Source of the DNA: DAHUYF01 sp035945115
Lineage (GTDB): Bacteria > Pseudomonadota > Alphaproteobacteria > ATCC43930 > CGMCC-115725
Reading direction: 5' to 3'
Length of the DNA stretch: 64,000 bases
Assembly (NCBI GenBank): GCA_035945115.1
Contig: DASZAN010000168.1
Span: 11,461-75,460 of the forward strand
Shown: positions 35,669-43,687 of the stretch, one piece after another
How the letters are laid out: every line of letters starts with the position of its first letter
How positions within the stretch are numbered: the first letter of the stretch is position 1
Notes under the pieces: generated by a model
Database searches by the model: none
The model's input: only the letters and a program-made list of their open reading frames with translations
Told to the model about the DNA's origin: nothing
Position numbers and translations under genes: made by a program

Positions 35669-35782
35669 CCCCTCACCCTGTCCCTCTCCCACAAGGGGAG
35701 AGGGGACGCGCGGCACCGTTCTTTCCCTCTCCCCTTGCGGGAGAGGGAGGGGCCCATCGCGACGCGATGGGAGGGTGAGGGG
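35669..35782. repeat. Palindromic G/C-run repeat, copy 2 (different subtype)
   Basis: A 114-base element between the divergent rsmE and ubiA genes. Its ends, CCCCTCACCCT (35669-35679) and AGGGTGAGGGG (35772-35782), are perfect inverted copies. Inside are two hairpins, one with CCCTCTCCC/GGGGAGAGGGG and one with CCCTCTCCCCTTGCGGGAGAGGG, plus CCCATCGC/GCGATGGG around 35753-35769. The minus strand of the left arm carries four G3 runs. Same general design as the other two repeats but with a distinct sequence. Confidence 0.85.
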
Positions 35783-35883
35783 GGCGGCGCCCGAAATCAA
35801 GAAATTGGAGAAGGCGGGCTTGGCTACGGCAGAAGCCACCACCAAGATGGTCGCGCTATGACCAGCTGCGCCAGAACCGAGAC

Positions 35884-36780
35884 ATGACCGACATCCGCAG
35901 CGGCGACTGGGCGGACCGCTACGCACCACCGGCGCTCCGGCCCTATATCCGGTTGGCGCGGCTCGATCGGCCCATCGGGACGTGGCTCTTGCTGTTTCCC
36001 GGCTGGTGGGCGATCGCCCTCGCCGCGCCAGGGTGGCCCGATTGGCGGCTGATGCTGCTTTTCGGCATCGGCGCGATGGCCATGCGCGGCGCCGGCTGCA
36101 CACTCAACGACATCATCGACCGCGAGTTCGATGCCCAAGTGGTGCGGACGCGCACCCGGCCTTTGCCGAGCGGCGCCGTCTCCGTGCCGCAAGCCTTCCT
36201 CTTCCTCGCGATCGAGCTCGCCATCGGCGCCGCCGTGCTGGCGAGCCTCGACCGCCTCGCCATCCTCCTGGGATTTCTCGTGCTGCTGCTGATCGGCACA
36301 TATCCGCTGATGAAGCGCGTCACTTATTGGCCGCAATTTTTCCTGGGCCTCAACTTCAATTGGGGCGCGATCATGGGCTGGGCAGCGGTGACCGGGCGCG
36401 TCGAGCTGCCGGCGATCCTGCTCTATCTCGGCGGCATCGCCTGGACACTCGGCTACGACACGATCTACGCGCATCAGGACAAAGAGGACGACGTATTGAT
36501 CGGCGTCAAATCCTCGGCCCTCGCCTTGGGCGCGCGAACGCGGCGGTGGCTCTTTGTCTTCTATATCCTGGCGGTAGCGCTCTGGAGCGGCGCGGGCGCC
36601 GCGACGGGTATGACCTGGCCGTTCTGGGTCGGCCTCGGCCTCGTCCTCCTCCAGCTTCTCTGGCAAGCCGCCCGGGTCGACACGGGATCGCCCGAGGATT
36701 GCCTCGCCAAATTCCGCTCCAATCGTTGGACGGGATGGCTTCTCCTCATCGGCATCGTCGCCGCGCATGTCGCCGGCTGA
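35884..36780 (+). CDS. ubiA: 4-hydroxybenzoate polyprenyltransferase
   Basis: A 298-residue membrane prenyltransferase attaching the isoprenoid tail to 4-hydroxybenzoate in ubiquinone synthesis. The two Asp-rich motifs are LNDIIDREFDAQVVRTRTRPLPSG and YDTIYAHQDKEDD; about eight or nine helices. The N-terminal RLARLDRPIGTWLLLFPGWW is typical of UbiA rather than CtaB. Its end overlaps the methyltransferase gene by 14 bases. Together with ubiD (37721) it gives two ubiquinone steps in this stretch. Confidence 0.95.
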   Translation: MTDIRSGDWADRYAPPALRPYIRLARLDRPIGTWLLLFPGWWAIALAAPGWPDWRLMLLFGIGAMAMRGAGCTLNDIIDREFDAQVVRTRTRPLPSGAVSVPQAFLFLAIELAIGAAVLASLDRLAILLGFLVLLLIGTYPLMKRVTYWPQFFLGLNFNWGAIMGWAAVTGRVELPAILLYLGGIAWTLGYDTIYAHQDKEDDVLIGVKSSALALGARTRRWLFVFYILAVALWSGAGAATGMTWPFWVGLGLVLLQLLWQAARVDTGSPEDCLAKFRSNRWTGWLLLIGIVAAHVAG

Positions 36781-37426
36781 GATCGCCCGGTTCATCCGCG
36801 CCAACACGGTCGTTGCGGCACCGCCCTTGGTGCCGCAAATCACGCTGCACCTCGCCACCGAAATCACGCCGCTCTGGCAGGCGACCGAGGCGATGCTCGC
36901 GGCATCGCAATTGCCGCCGCCCTATTGGGCCTTCGCCTGGGCGGGCGGCCAAGCGCTGGCCCGCCACGTGCTCGATCATCCCGAGCTGGTGCGCGGCCGC
37001 GACGTGCTCGATTTCGGCGCGGGCTCCGGCCTGCTCGCGATCGCCGCAGCGCACTTGGGCGCGCGCACCGTGGTGGCGGCAGAGATCGATTCCGTCGCGG
37101 CCCAGGCGATCGCGCTCAACGCCGGGCTCAACGGAGTCGCCGTCGCCGTCGAAACCGCCGATGTCATCGGCCGCCGCCCCGCGCCTTGGCAGGTCATCCT
37201 CGTGGGCGACATGTGCTACGAGCGTCCGCTCGCGGAGCGGCTCACGACGTGGCTACGGGAATTGGCGCAGGACGGCGCCACCGTCTTGCTCGGCGATCCC
37301 GGCCGCAATTATCTGCCGCAAACCGGGCTAGAGGCGCTGGCGCGCTATCGCGTGGTGACGCCGCTCGACCTCGAAGATCGGGAGTGGCGCGAGGGCGTGG
37401 TGTGGCAGCTTATGCCGCGGGGCTGA
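36767..37426 (+). CDS. Class I methyltransferase, ETF-beta lysine methyltransferase type
   Basis: A 219-residue SAM-dependent methyltransferase. PQITLHLATEITPLWQATEAML and PPPYWAFAWAGGQALARHVLDHPELV are the signature of the family of human ETFBKMT (METTL20) and its alphaproteobacterial relatives; the SAM motif is VLDFGAGSGLLAIAAA with the acidic EIDSVAAQAI and post-I VGDMCYERPL. In that family the substrate is lysine near the recognition loop of the electron transfer flavoprotein beta subunit. It is often mis-called ribosomal protein L11 methyltransferase. Overlaps ubiA by 14 bases. Confidence 0.82.
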   Translation: MSPAEIARFIRANTVVAAPPLVPQITLHLATEITPLWQATEAMLAASQLPPPYWAFAWAGGQALARHVLDHPELVRGRDVLDFGAGSGLLAIAAAHLGARTVVAAEIDSVAAQAIALNAGLNGVAVAVETADVIGRRPAPWQVILVGDMCYERPLAERLTTWLRELAQDGATVLLGDPGRNYLPQTGLEALARYRVVTPLDLEDREWREGVVWQLMPRG

Positions 37427-37622
37427 TGCCCGCGGGCGGCTCCTCGATGATGCGGAAGCGGATGAGGGCGTCGTCGACCGTAGCGCGGGCGCGGCTACGC
37501 CAGGTATCGTAGGCGTCATCATAGCTCGCGAAGGGCCCGAGCCGCTCCTCGCGGGCGCCCGGCGCGAGCTGCTTGAAGTTCGTATCCGCGTATTCGCCGC
37601 CGATCACCCAATATCGCGCCAT
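37410..37622 (-). CDS. DUF4170 family protein
   Basis: A 70-residue DUF4170 protein: ARYWVIGGEYADTNFKQL at the N-terminus, GPFASYDDAYDTWRSRARATVDDALIRFRII as the core. The family is small, soluble, nearly confined to alphaproteobacteria and has no established function; it commonly lies near pmbA, lpxK or waaA. Start ATG at 37622 with an AAGAGGG site. Its 3' end overlaps that of the convergent methyltransferase gene by 17 bases. Confidence 0.9.
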   Translation of the reverse strand: MARYWVIGGEYADTNFKQLAPGAREERLGPFASYDDAYDTWRSRARATVDDALIRFRIIEEPPAGISPAA

Positions 37623-37720
37623 CCCTCGCCCTCTTCCCGTCAACACCGCGGGCGGCCGAAGTGGCTCCAGACGCGCGGTCGACCTATAGTTACCTGCTCC
37701 TCGTTAACACAAGGTTTTCC

Positions 37721-39229
37721 ATGCCCTACGCCTCGCTGCGCGAGTTCATGGGCCGGCTCGAAGCGGCGGGACGGCTGGTCCGCGTCACGACGCCGGTGTC
37801 GCCGCGGCTCGAGATCACGGAAATCCACACCCGTCTCCTCGCCGAGAAGGGGCCGGCGGTGCTCTTCGAGCATGTCGAGCGGCCAGAGGGCGGGCGCTAT
37901 GCCATGCCGGTGCTGACCAATCTCTTCGGTACGGTCGAGCGCGTGGCCTGGGGCATGGACCGCGAGCCATCGCAGCTCCGCGAGGTGGGCGAGACCCTCG
38001 CCTTCCTGAAGCAGCCCGAGCCGCCTGGCGGCTGGCGCGAGGCGCTGAACATGCTGCCGCTGTTGCGCACGGTCCTGGCGATGAAGCCGAAGACGGTGGC
38101 GAGCGCCCCCTGCCAGGAGGTGGTGCTGACCAACAAGGAGATCGACCTCGCCGAGCTTCCCATCCAGACCTGCTGGCCCGAGGAGCCGGCGCCGCTCATC
38201 ACCTGGCCGCTCGTCGTCACCAAGGGGCCGAGCGAGCGGCGCGAAGACGACTTCAATCTTGGCATCTACCGCATGCAGGTGACGGGACGCGACACGACCT
38301 TGATGCGCTGGTTGAAGCATCGCGGCGGCGCGCAGCAGCATCGCCGCTGGGCGCAAGAAAAGCGCGAGCCCTTTCCCGCTGCCGCCGTCATCGGCGCCGA
38401 TCCCGCCACCATTCTCGCTGCGGTGACGCCGGTGCCGGACACGCTCTCGGAATATCAATTTGCGGGCCTCTTGCGCGGCCGCAAGGTGGAGCTCGTCCCC
38501 TGCAAGACGGTGCCGCTCAAGGTGCCGGCGCAGGCCGAGATCGTGCTCGAAGGCCATGTCTCGCTCGACGAGGACGGCGATGAAGGCCCCTATGGCGACC
38601 ACACCGGCTATTACAACGCGGTGGAGCGATTTCCCGTCTTCCGCATTTCCGCCATCACGCGCCGGCGCGAGCCGATCTATCTCTCGACATTCACCGGACG
38701 GCCGCCCGACGAGCCCTCGGTTCTGGGCGAGGCCCTCAACGAGGTCTTCATTCCGCTCTTGACGCAGCAGTTTCCCGAGATCGTCGATTTCTGGCTGCCG
38801 CCCGAGGGCTGCTCCTATCGCATTGCCGTCGTCTCGATGCGCAAGGCTTATCCGGGCCATGCCAAGCGCGTGATGATGGGCGTGTGGTCCTTCTTGCGCC
38901 AATTCGTCTACACGAAATTCGTCATCGTCGTCGATGACGACATCGATGCGCGCGATTGGAAGGACGTGATGTGGGCGGTGTCGACGCGCATGGACCCTGC
39001 GCGCGACATCACCGTCGTCGACAACACGCCCATCGACTATCTCGACTTCGCCTCGCCCGAGTCGGGGCTCGGCGGCAAGATCGGCCTCGACGCCACCAAC
39101 AAATGGCCACCCGAGACGAAGCGTCCCTGGGGCCGCAAGATCCGCATGAGCGACGAGATCATCGCCGCGGTGACGGCGAAGTGGCCGCTCTACGGATTGC
39201 CGGGAACGGGTAAGTCGATTTGGAAGTAG
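37721..39229 (+). CDS. ubiD: UbiD, prenylated-FMN-dependent 4-hydroxy-3-polyprenylbenzoate decarboxylase
   Basis: A 502-residue UbiD decarboxylase acting after UbiA in ubiquinone synthesis, or on another aromatic acid. NLGIYRMQVTGRDTTLMRW and the catalytic EGPYGDHTGYY, followed by PVFRISAITRRREPIYLSTFTGRPPDEPS and LPPEGCSYRIAVVSMRKAYPGHAKR, are all standard. C-terminal DDDIDARDWKDVMWAVSTRMDPARDI and the glycine-rich GLGGKIGLDATNKWPPE complete it. Start MPYASLREFM at 37721. The flavin prenyltransferase gene ubiX is not in the window. Confidence 0.95.
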   Translation: MPYASLREFMGRLEAAGRLVRVTTPVSPRLEITEIHTRLLAEKGPAVLFEHVERPEGGRYAMPVLTNLFGTVERVAWGMDREPSQLREVGETLAFLKQPEPPGGWREALNMLPLLRTVLAMKPKTVASAPCQEVVLTNKEIDLAELPIQTCWPEEPAPLITWPLVVTKGPSERREDDFNLGIYRMQVTGRDTTLMRWLKHRGGAQQHRRWAQEKREPFPAAAVIGADPATILAAVTPVPDTLSEYQFAGLLRGRKVELVPCKTVPLKVPAQAEIVLEGHVSLDEDGDEGPYGDHTGYYNAVERFPVFRISAITRRREPIYLSTFTGRPPDEPSVLGEALNEVFIPLLTQQFPEIVDFWLPPEGCSYRIAVVSMRKAYPGHAKRVMMGVWSFLRQFVYTKFVIVVDDDIDARDWKDVMWAVSTRMDPARDITVVDNTPIDYLDFASPESGLGGKIGLDATNKWPPETKRPWGRKIRMSDEIIAAVTAKWPLYGLPGTGKSIWK

Positions 39230-39242
39230 CTGCGAGCGCTCC

Positions 39243-40157
39243 TTATCCGTTTGCTGGCCAAAGCCAAGCGGCGCCGCGGACACCGCTCGAATCGCCGTGC
39301 TTGGCGCGGCGGATGGGCGTGTCGATGCGGTCGGAAAAGGCATAGCGGCCAACGAGTGGCGGCACGCGCTCATAAAGCCGCGCGATATTCGAGAGGCCGC
39401 CGCCCAGCACGATGGTGTCGGGATCGAGGATGTTGATGAGCGCGGCGAGGCTGCGCGCCAAGCGGTCCTCGTAGCGATCGAGTGCGGCCGACGCCGCGCC
39501 GTCGCCACGCGCTGCTGCGCTGGCGATATCTTCCGCCGAGGCCGCGTCGCCGCCCTGGCGGCGGAACTCGCGCAAGAGGCCGGCGCCTGAAAGAAACGTC
39601 TCGATGCAGCCGGCGCGGCCGCAATAGCAGGCGGCGCCCGGGCGTTCGTCATCGTGGGCCCAAGGCAGCGGGTTGTGGCCCCATTCGCCGGCGATGCGAT
39701 TGCGTCCGCCGAGAAGCGACTTGCCGATGACAATCCCGCCACCGACCCCCGTGCCGAGAATGACGCCGAAGACAACGCGCGCATCGGCCGCGGCACCGTC
39801 GACCGCTTCGGAAAGGGCGAAGCAATTGGCGTCGTTCTCGAGCCGCACCGGGCGACCAAGCCGCAACGCCAGGTCGCGATCGAGCGGCTTGCCGTTGAGC
39901 GCGGTGCTGTTTGAGTTCTTGATGAGCCCGGTTCGCGTGGAGAGCGCGCCGGGCGTCGCGACGCCGACGGTGCCCTGCTCGCCCAGCTCGCGCTCGGTCT
40001 CGGCGACCAGGGCCGCGACCGCGTCCAAGATCCCGTCGTAGTCGCCCGCCGGCGTAGGCACGCGGCGCCGGAGGCGGACCGCGCCCGCGGCATCGAGCGC
40101 GATCGCCTCGATCTTGGTGCCGCCGAGATCGATGCCGATGCGCAGGCCGCGCCTCAC
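39243..40157 (-). CDS. ROK family sugar kinase (fructokinase/N-acetylhexosamine kinase-like)
   Basis: A 304-residue ROK kinase without an N-terminal DNA-binding domain, hence an enzyme rather than a repressor. The ATP motif is GIDLGGTKIEAIALD; the sugar-binding region is LENDANCFALSEA with the catalytic Asp; the zinc site is EWGHNPLPW followed by CYCGRAGCIETFLSG. The closest named relatives are fructokinase (Mak) and N-acetylglucosamine/mannosamine kinases. Start is a GTG at 40157 overlapping the modA stop (GTGA), an odd pairing. Confidence 0.88.
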   Translation of the reverse strand: MRRGLRIGIDLGGTKIEAIALDAAGAVRLRRRVPTPAGDYDGILDAVAALVAETERELGEQGTVGVATPGALSTRTGLIKNSNSTALNGKPLDRDLALRLGRPVRLENDANCFALSEAVDGAAADARVVFGVILGTGVGGGIVIGKSLLGGRNRIAGEWGHNPLPWAHDDERPGAACYCGRAGCIETFLSGAGLLREFRRQGGDAASAEDIASAAARGDGAASAALDRYEDRLARSLAALINILDPDTIVLGGGLSNIARLYERVPPLVGRYAFSDRIDTPIRRAKHGDSSGVRGAAWLWPANG

Positions 40158-40936
40158 GGCAGCACCGTGAATCCCTGCGCTTCGAAGATCGGCTTCGCCG
40201 CGGACGACGCGAGAAAATCGAGGAAGCGACGCGCTTCGGGATTCGCGCTGACAGCGGTGAGCGCGATCGGATAGACGATCGGCGGATGCGTGTCGTCGGG
40301 GAAGACGCCGACAATTTTCACCTGCGCCTCGGCCGTCGCATCCGTCGCGTAGACGATGCCGAGCGGCGCCTCGGCGCGCGCGACGAAAAAAAGCGCCGCG
40401 CGCACATTCTCGGCCGACGCGAGCCGATCCTTGACCGAAGGCCAGACACCGAGCGTCTCAAGCGTCGCTTTGGCGTATTTTCCCGCCGGCACCGCGTCAG
40501 GATCGGCGACAGCGAGCCGTCCGTCACCAAGCAGCGAGGCCAGCGGGAAGCCCGGCTTGATAGTGATATCGATCGCCTGCGCCGCCGGCGCCACCAAGAC
40601 GAGGCGGTTGCCGAGTAGGTCTTTTCTCGTTTCGCTTTTGATGAGCCCGCGCGCTTCCGCCCAATCCATCCAGTCGCGATCGGCTGAGATGAAGAGATCG
40701 GCGGGAGCGCCGTTCTCGAGCTGCTTCGCCAACGCCGAGCTCGCGCCGTAAGAGACGCGAACCTCGGCCGCATCGTCGCGCCGAAAATCGGCGGCGGCGG
40801 CATCGATCGCATTCTTGAGGCTCGCCGCGGCAAGAACCACGACATCGCCGGCCGCGGCGGGCGCCGCCGCGACGGCTAAAAGAAGGCCAAGCAACGCGGC
40901 CAGGGTGCGAGCGCCGCTGTCCAGCCAGTCGTTCAT
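40154..40936 (-). CDS. modA: Molybdate ABC transporter substrate-binding protein
   Basis: A 260-residue ModA: signal peptide (TLAALLGLLLAVAAAPAAAG), then VVVLAAASLKNAIDAAAADF, VSYGASSALAKQLENGAPADLFISADRDWMDWAEARGLI and VARAEAPLGIVYATDA, where Ser and Tyr residues bind the oxyanion. It captures molybdate in the periplasm. The permease and ATPase genes modB and modC are not next to it; a ROK kinase gene follows by a four-base overlap. Molybdate supply is relevant to the CO dehydrogenase in this window. Divergent from msrQ. Confidence 0.93.
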   Translation of the reverse strand: MNDWLDSGARTLAALLGLLLAVAAAPAAAGDVVVLAAASLKNAIDAAAADFRRDDAAEVRVSYGASSALAKQLENGAPADLFISADRDWMDWAEARGLIKSETRKDLLGNRLVLVAPAAQAIDITIKPGFPLASLLGDGRLAVADPDAVPAGKYAKATLETLGVWPSVKDRLASAENVRAALFFVARAEAPLGIVYATDATAEAQVKIVGVFPDDTHPPIVYPIALTAVSANPEARRFLDFLASSAAKPIFEAQGFTVLP

Positions 40937-41077
40937 GCGAAATTTACCCTCACAGGGGATCACTTTCCGGACATCGCGCCGATAGCAGCTGGTCCGCACA
41001 CTATCCTCTCTCATATAAGGACGGCGGAAAAGCGGCTGTCGCGGACCGAGAACCGACGCTCCAACGAGAAGCTCCCG

Positions 41078-41938
41078 TTGCTCAAACAATTCCGCAAGGC
41101 CCCATGGCTCGACTACGGCGGGCGGTTTTCGCCGCTCAAGGCCGGTGGCTTCCTCGCCCTTTTCATCCCTGGCGTGATCGTCGCTTATGGCTACGCGAAT
41201 GACCAGCTCGGCGCGCGGCCGCTCAACGAAGCCATTCATCAAATCGGCAATTGGTCGCTGAAGCTCATCTTCCTTTCGCTCGCCGTGACTCCCGCGCGCC
41301 ATCTCTTGCAGTGGCCGCGGCTTATTCTGGTGCGCCGGATGGTGGGCGTCGCCGCCTTCGGCTATGCGGTTGCGCATCTCAGCCTCTATGTCGTCGATCA
41401 AGCATTTGATCTCGAAAAGGTCGCGGTCGAGATCGCGCTGCGTTTTTACCTCACGATCGGTTTTTCGGCGCTGGTCGTCCTGAGCGCCATGGCGGCGACG
41501 TCGACGGACGCGATGATGAGACGCCTCCGCGGGCGAGGTTGGCGCCGATTGCACCAGCTCATCTATGGCGGTGCGCTTCTCGCCGTGCTGCACTTCTTCA
41601 TGCAGACCAAAGCCAGCGTGAACGAGCCGTGGGTCATGACCGGGCTCTACGCGTGGCTCGTGGGCTACCGTATTTTGGCATGGGCGCGCCGCTCGGAACG
41701 ACGTGTGCCGCTATGGTCGATCGCCGGACTGAGCATCGCGAGCGCGCTTTTCACGGCGCTCGGTGAGGCCGCCTGTTTCTGGGCGAAGTTCGGCACCGAT
41801 CCCGCCCTCGTTCTCTCGGCCAATCTCATGACGACGGTGGGAATGCGGCCGTCGTGGGTCGTGCTCACCATCACATTGGGCCTGCTCTTGGCGGGACAAG
41901 TGATGCAGCAAGAGCGACTGCGCTTGCGCCCGACGTAA
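41078..41938 (+). CDS. msrQ: MsrQ (YedZ) heme b membrane subunit of periplasmic methionine sulfoxide reductase
   Basis: A 286-residue membrane protein of the ferric-reductase-like MsrQ family with six or more helices: LNEAIHQIGNWSLKLIFLSLAVTPAR, GVAAFGYAVAHLSLYVVDQ and RLHQLIYGGALLAVLHFFMQTKA carry the heme-ligand histidines. MsrQ passes quinol electrons to the molybdenum enzyme MsrP. No msrP gene accompanies it here, although they normally form an operon. An extra, longer C-terminal region (to RLRLRPT) is present. The best start is a TTG at 41078 with GAGAAG upstream; no ATG is in frame. Confidence 0.88.
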   Translation: MLKQFRKAPWLDYGGRFSPLKAGGFLALFIPGVIVAYGYANDQLGARPLNEAIHQIGNWSLKLIFLSLAVTPARHLLQWPRLILVRRMVGVAAFGYAVAHLSLYVVDQAFDLEKVAVEIALRFYLTIGFSALVVLSAMAATSTDAMMRRLRGRGWRRLHQLIYGGALLAVLHFFMQTKASVNEPWVMTGLYAWLVGYRILAWARRSERRVPLWSIAGLSIASALFTALGEAACFWAKFGTDPALVLSANLMTTVGMRPSWVVLTITLGLLLAGQVMQQERLRLRPT

Positions 41939-41947
41939 CCGCTCAGT

Positions 41948-42559
41948 TCAGGTCAGTCCGGCCATCAGCTTGTCCACCTCTTCCTGTGCGAGGTCGGGAC
42001 CGCTGCCGGTGATCTCGGCGATGGCGCTGATCTTGTCGGGACGCGCGCACTCGACCGGCGCCTCTTTGCCGTTGCTGACGATGTTGGCGAGCTCGTCCTC
42101 CACCGTCTGCAGCTGCTGGAGCGCGCGACGCACGCGCTGACCGGTGAGATCCTGGAATGAACACGCCTCGAAGATCGTGTTCACTTGCTCGATGATGCGC
42201 GCCTTGTCGCCGATGTCGCTTTGCTCGATCGAGGCGCGGATTGTCTCGGCCGCGCCCATGATGCGGTTCGCGGCGTCCTCGGTCGCGTTGACGATGCCTT
42301 CGAGCTCGAGGCCGGAATTGCGTGTCTTCTCGGCGGGCAGCGCGATGACGCGCGCGAGCTGCTCGTGCATCTGCTGCAGCTTGCCCGCGAGATTGGTCTC
42401 GCTGTAGTCGACCATCTCGACAGTGGCGTGGATTTCCGTGCTGAGCTCGGAAATCCGGCGATCGACGAAGCGGCGGAGCTCCTCGAAGAGCGCGCCGACC
42501 TCGGCGCGGACGGCGTCGCGCACCAGCGCTTCGAGCCCGATGCCCGCTTCACCGTCCAT
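41948..42559 (-). CDS. cheZ: CheZ-type protein phosphatase of chemotaxis
   Basis: A 203-residue CheZ-like protein, mostly helical. The catalytic helix ACSFQDLTGQRVRRAL (131-146) matches the QDLTGQ signature whose glutamine dephosphorylates CheY-P, and the C-terminal AQEEVDKLMAGL resembles the CheY-binding tail peptide of E. coli CheZ. I take the ATG at 42559, with GAGGGAG six bases before it, over a GTG at 42574. No cheY, cheA or flagellar gene is nearby. Same strand as the pirin gene, after 94 bases. Confidence 0.87.
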   Translation of the reverse strand: MDGEAGIGLEALVRDAVRAEVGALFEELRRFVDRRISELSTEIHATVEMVDYSETNLAGKLQQMHEQLARVIALPAEKTRNSGLELEGIVNATEDAANRIMGAAETIRASIEQSDIGDKARIIEQVNTIFEACSFQDLTGQRVRRALQQLQTVEDELANIVSNGKEAPVECARPDKISAIAEITGSGPDLAQEEVDKLMAGLT

Positions 42560-42653
42560 TCCCTGCTCCCTCACCTTCGCGCTTTTCGCGTGCGATGCGC
42601 GGGCACTATCCGGTACAAGGGCTTAAGGCGCCGTAAATTGCCAGGGATGCCGC

Positions 42654-43571
42654 CTATTCCGGCAACGGAATGAAATCGTTGTCGCCCGCCACTCGGGCGA
42701 ACCGCCCGTTTTTCCAGTCGCTTTTTGCCGTTTCGATGCGCTCGGGCCGGCTCGAGACGAAGTTCCACCAGATATGCCGGGGCCCCTCGAGCGGATCGCC
42801 GCCGAGCAGCATGAGCCGGGCGGCGCCGCCCGCGGCCGTGAGCGCGATCTCGGCACCGGCGCGGAACAGCAGCAACTGCCCTGCCGCATGCGTCTCGCCG
42901 TCCACGGCGACCGCGCCGCTCACCAAGAAGGTGGCGCGTTCCTCGTACTCGGCCGGGACCACGACGCGCTCACCCTGCTCGAGCGTCGCGTCCGCGTAGA
43001 ACATCGGGGAGAAGGTCTCGACCGGCGCCTTCTTGCCGGACATCGCCCCGGCGATGAGGCGGACGCGCTTGCCGCGGCCCTCGATGAGCGGGAGCGTCGG
43101 CGTGCCGTGATGGCTGAACAGCGGCGCCATTTCTTCGTGCTCGCGCGGCAGGGCGACCCAGGATTGGATGCCACAGAGGCGGGTTTCCTTCTGCCGGAGC
43201 ACCGCGTCGGTGCGCTCGGAATGAGCGATGCCACTTCCCGCTACCATCCAATTCACCTCGCCCGGCCGGATCGGCTGAACGTTGCCGAGGCTGTCGCGAT
43301 GGAGGATCTCGCCGTCGAAAAGATATGTCACCGTGGCGAGGCCGATATGGGGATGAGGACGCACATCAAGGCCGGTGCCGGCGCGAAACACGGTTGGCCC
43401 CATCGCGTCGAAGAAGATGAAGGGCCCGACCATGCGCCGCTTCGCGAAGGGCAGGACGCGGCGCACGGTGAAGCCGTCGCCGAGATCGCGCGTCCGCGGC
43501 AGGATCGCCATCTCGACGGGGCCGGCGGGCGCGGGCGCAGCCGCCGCTTCCGGTGCCGGTTGCCAGCTCAT
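42654..43571 (-). CDS. Pirin family protein
   Basis: A 305-residue bicupin. The metal ligands of the N-terminal cupin are His73 and His75 in VRPHPHIGLATVTYLFDGEILHRDS and His117 and Glu119 in GSGIAHSER. Pirins are non-heme iron proteins; some have quercetinase activity and some modulate metabolism through protein contacts, so the role here is open. The Pro/Ala-rich first 18 residues are likely disordered. Divergent from the amidohydrolase gene. Confidence 0.93.
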   Translation of the reverse strand: MSWQPAPEAAAAPAPAGPVEMAILPRTRDLGDGFTVRRVLPFAKRRMVGPFIFFDAMGPTVFRAGTGLDVRPHPHIGLATVTYLFDGEILHRDSLGNVQPIRPGEVNWMVAGSGIAHSERTDAVLRQKETRLCGIQSWVALPREHEEMAPLFSHHGTPTLPLIEGRGKRVRLIAGAMSGKKAPVETFSPMFYADATLEQGERVVVPAEYEERATFLVSGAVAVDGETHAAGQLLLFRAGAEIALTAAGGAARLMLLGGDPLEGPRHIWWNFVSSRPERIETAKSDWKNGRFARVAGDNDFIPLPE

Positions 43572-43687
43572 GATCGCCTCCCTCGCGGATGGTTCAGCAT
43601 ACCAACAAGCGATGCCGCCCGCATGTTCGCCGCCTTGTGAGCGCCGGAGGCGCTTGCTAGCGTCTCCGCCGCACAAGGGAGATGGCC

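Noticed and set aside
35659..35757. Upstream extension of rsmE through the palindromic repeat
   Set aside because: The added residues only translate the repeat; the ATG at 35658 gives the standard RsmE start.
36767..37426. Ribosomal protein L11 methyltransferase (PrmA)
   Set aside because: The N-terminal TEITPLWQATEA and PPPYWAFAWAGGQALA motifs fit the ETF-beta lysine methyltransferase group better than PrmA.
37640..40093. 817-codon open frame on the minus strand across ubiD and the ROK gene
   Set aside because: It overlaps two well-supported genes, shows no domain or motif and has an Arg/Ser/Ala-rich composition expected from a shadow frame.
39243..40157. ROK-family transcriptional repressor
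   Set aside because: There is no N-terminal winged-helix domain; the ATP motif begins at residue 8, so it is a kinase.
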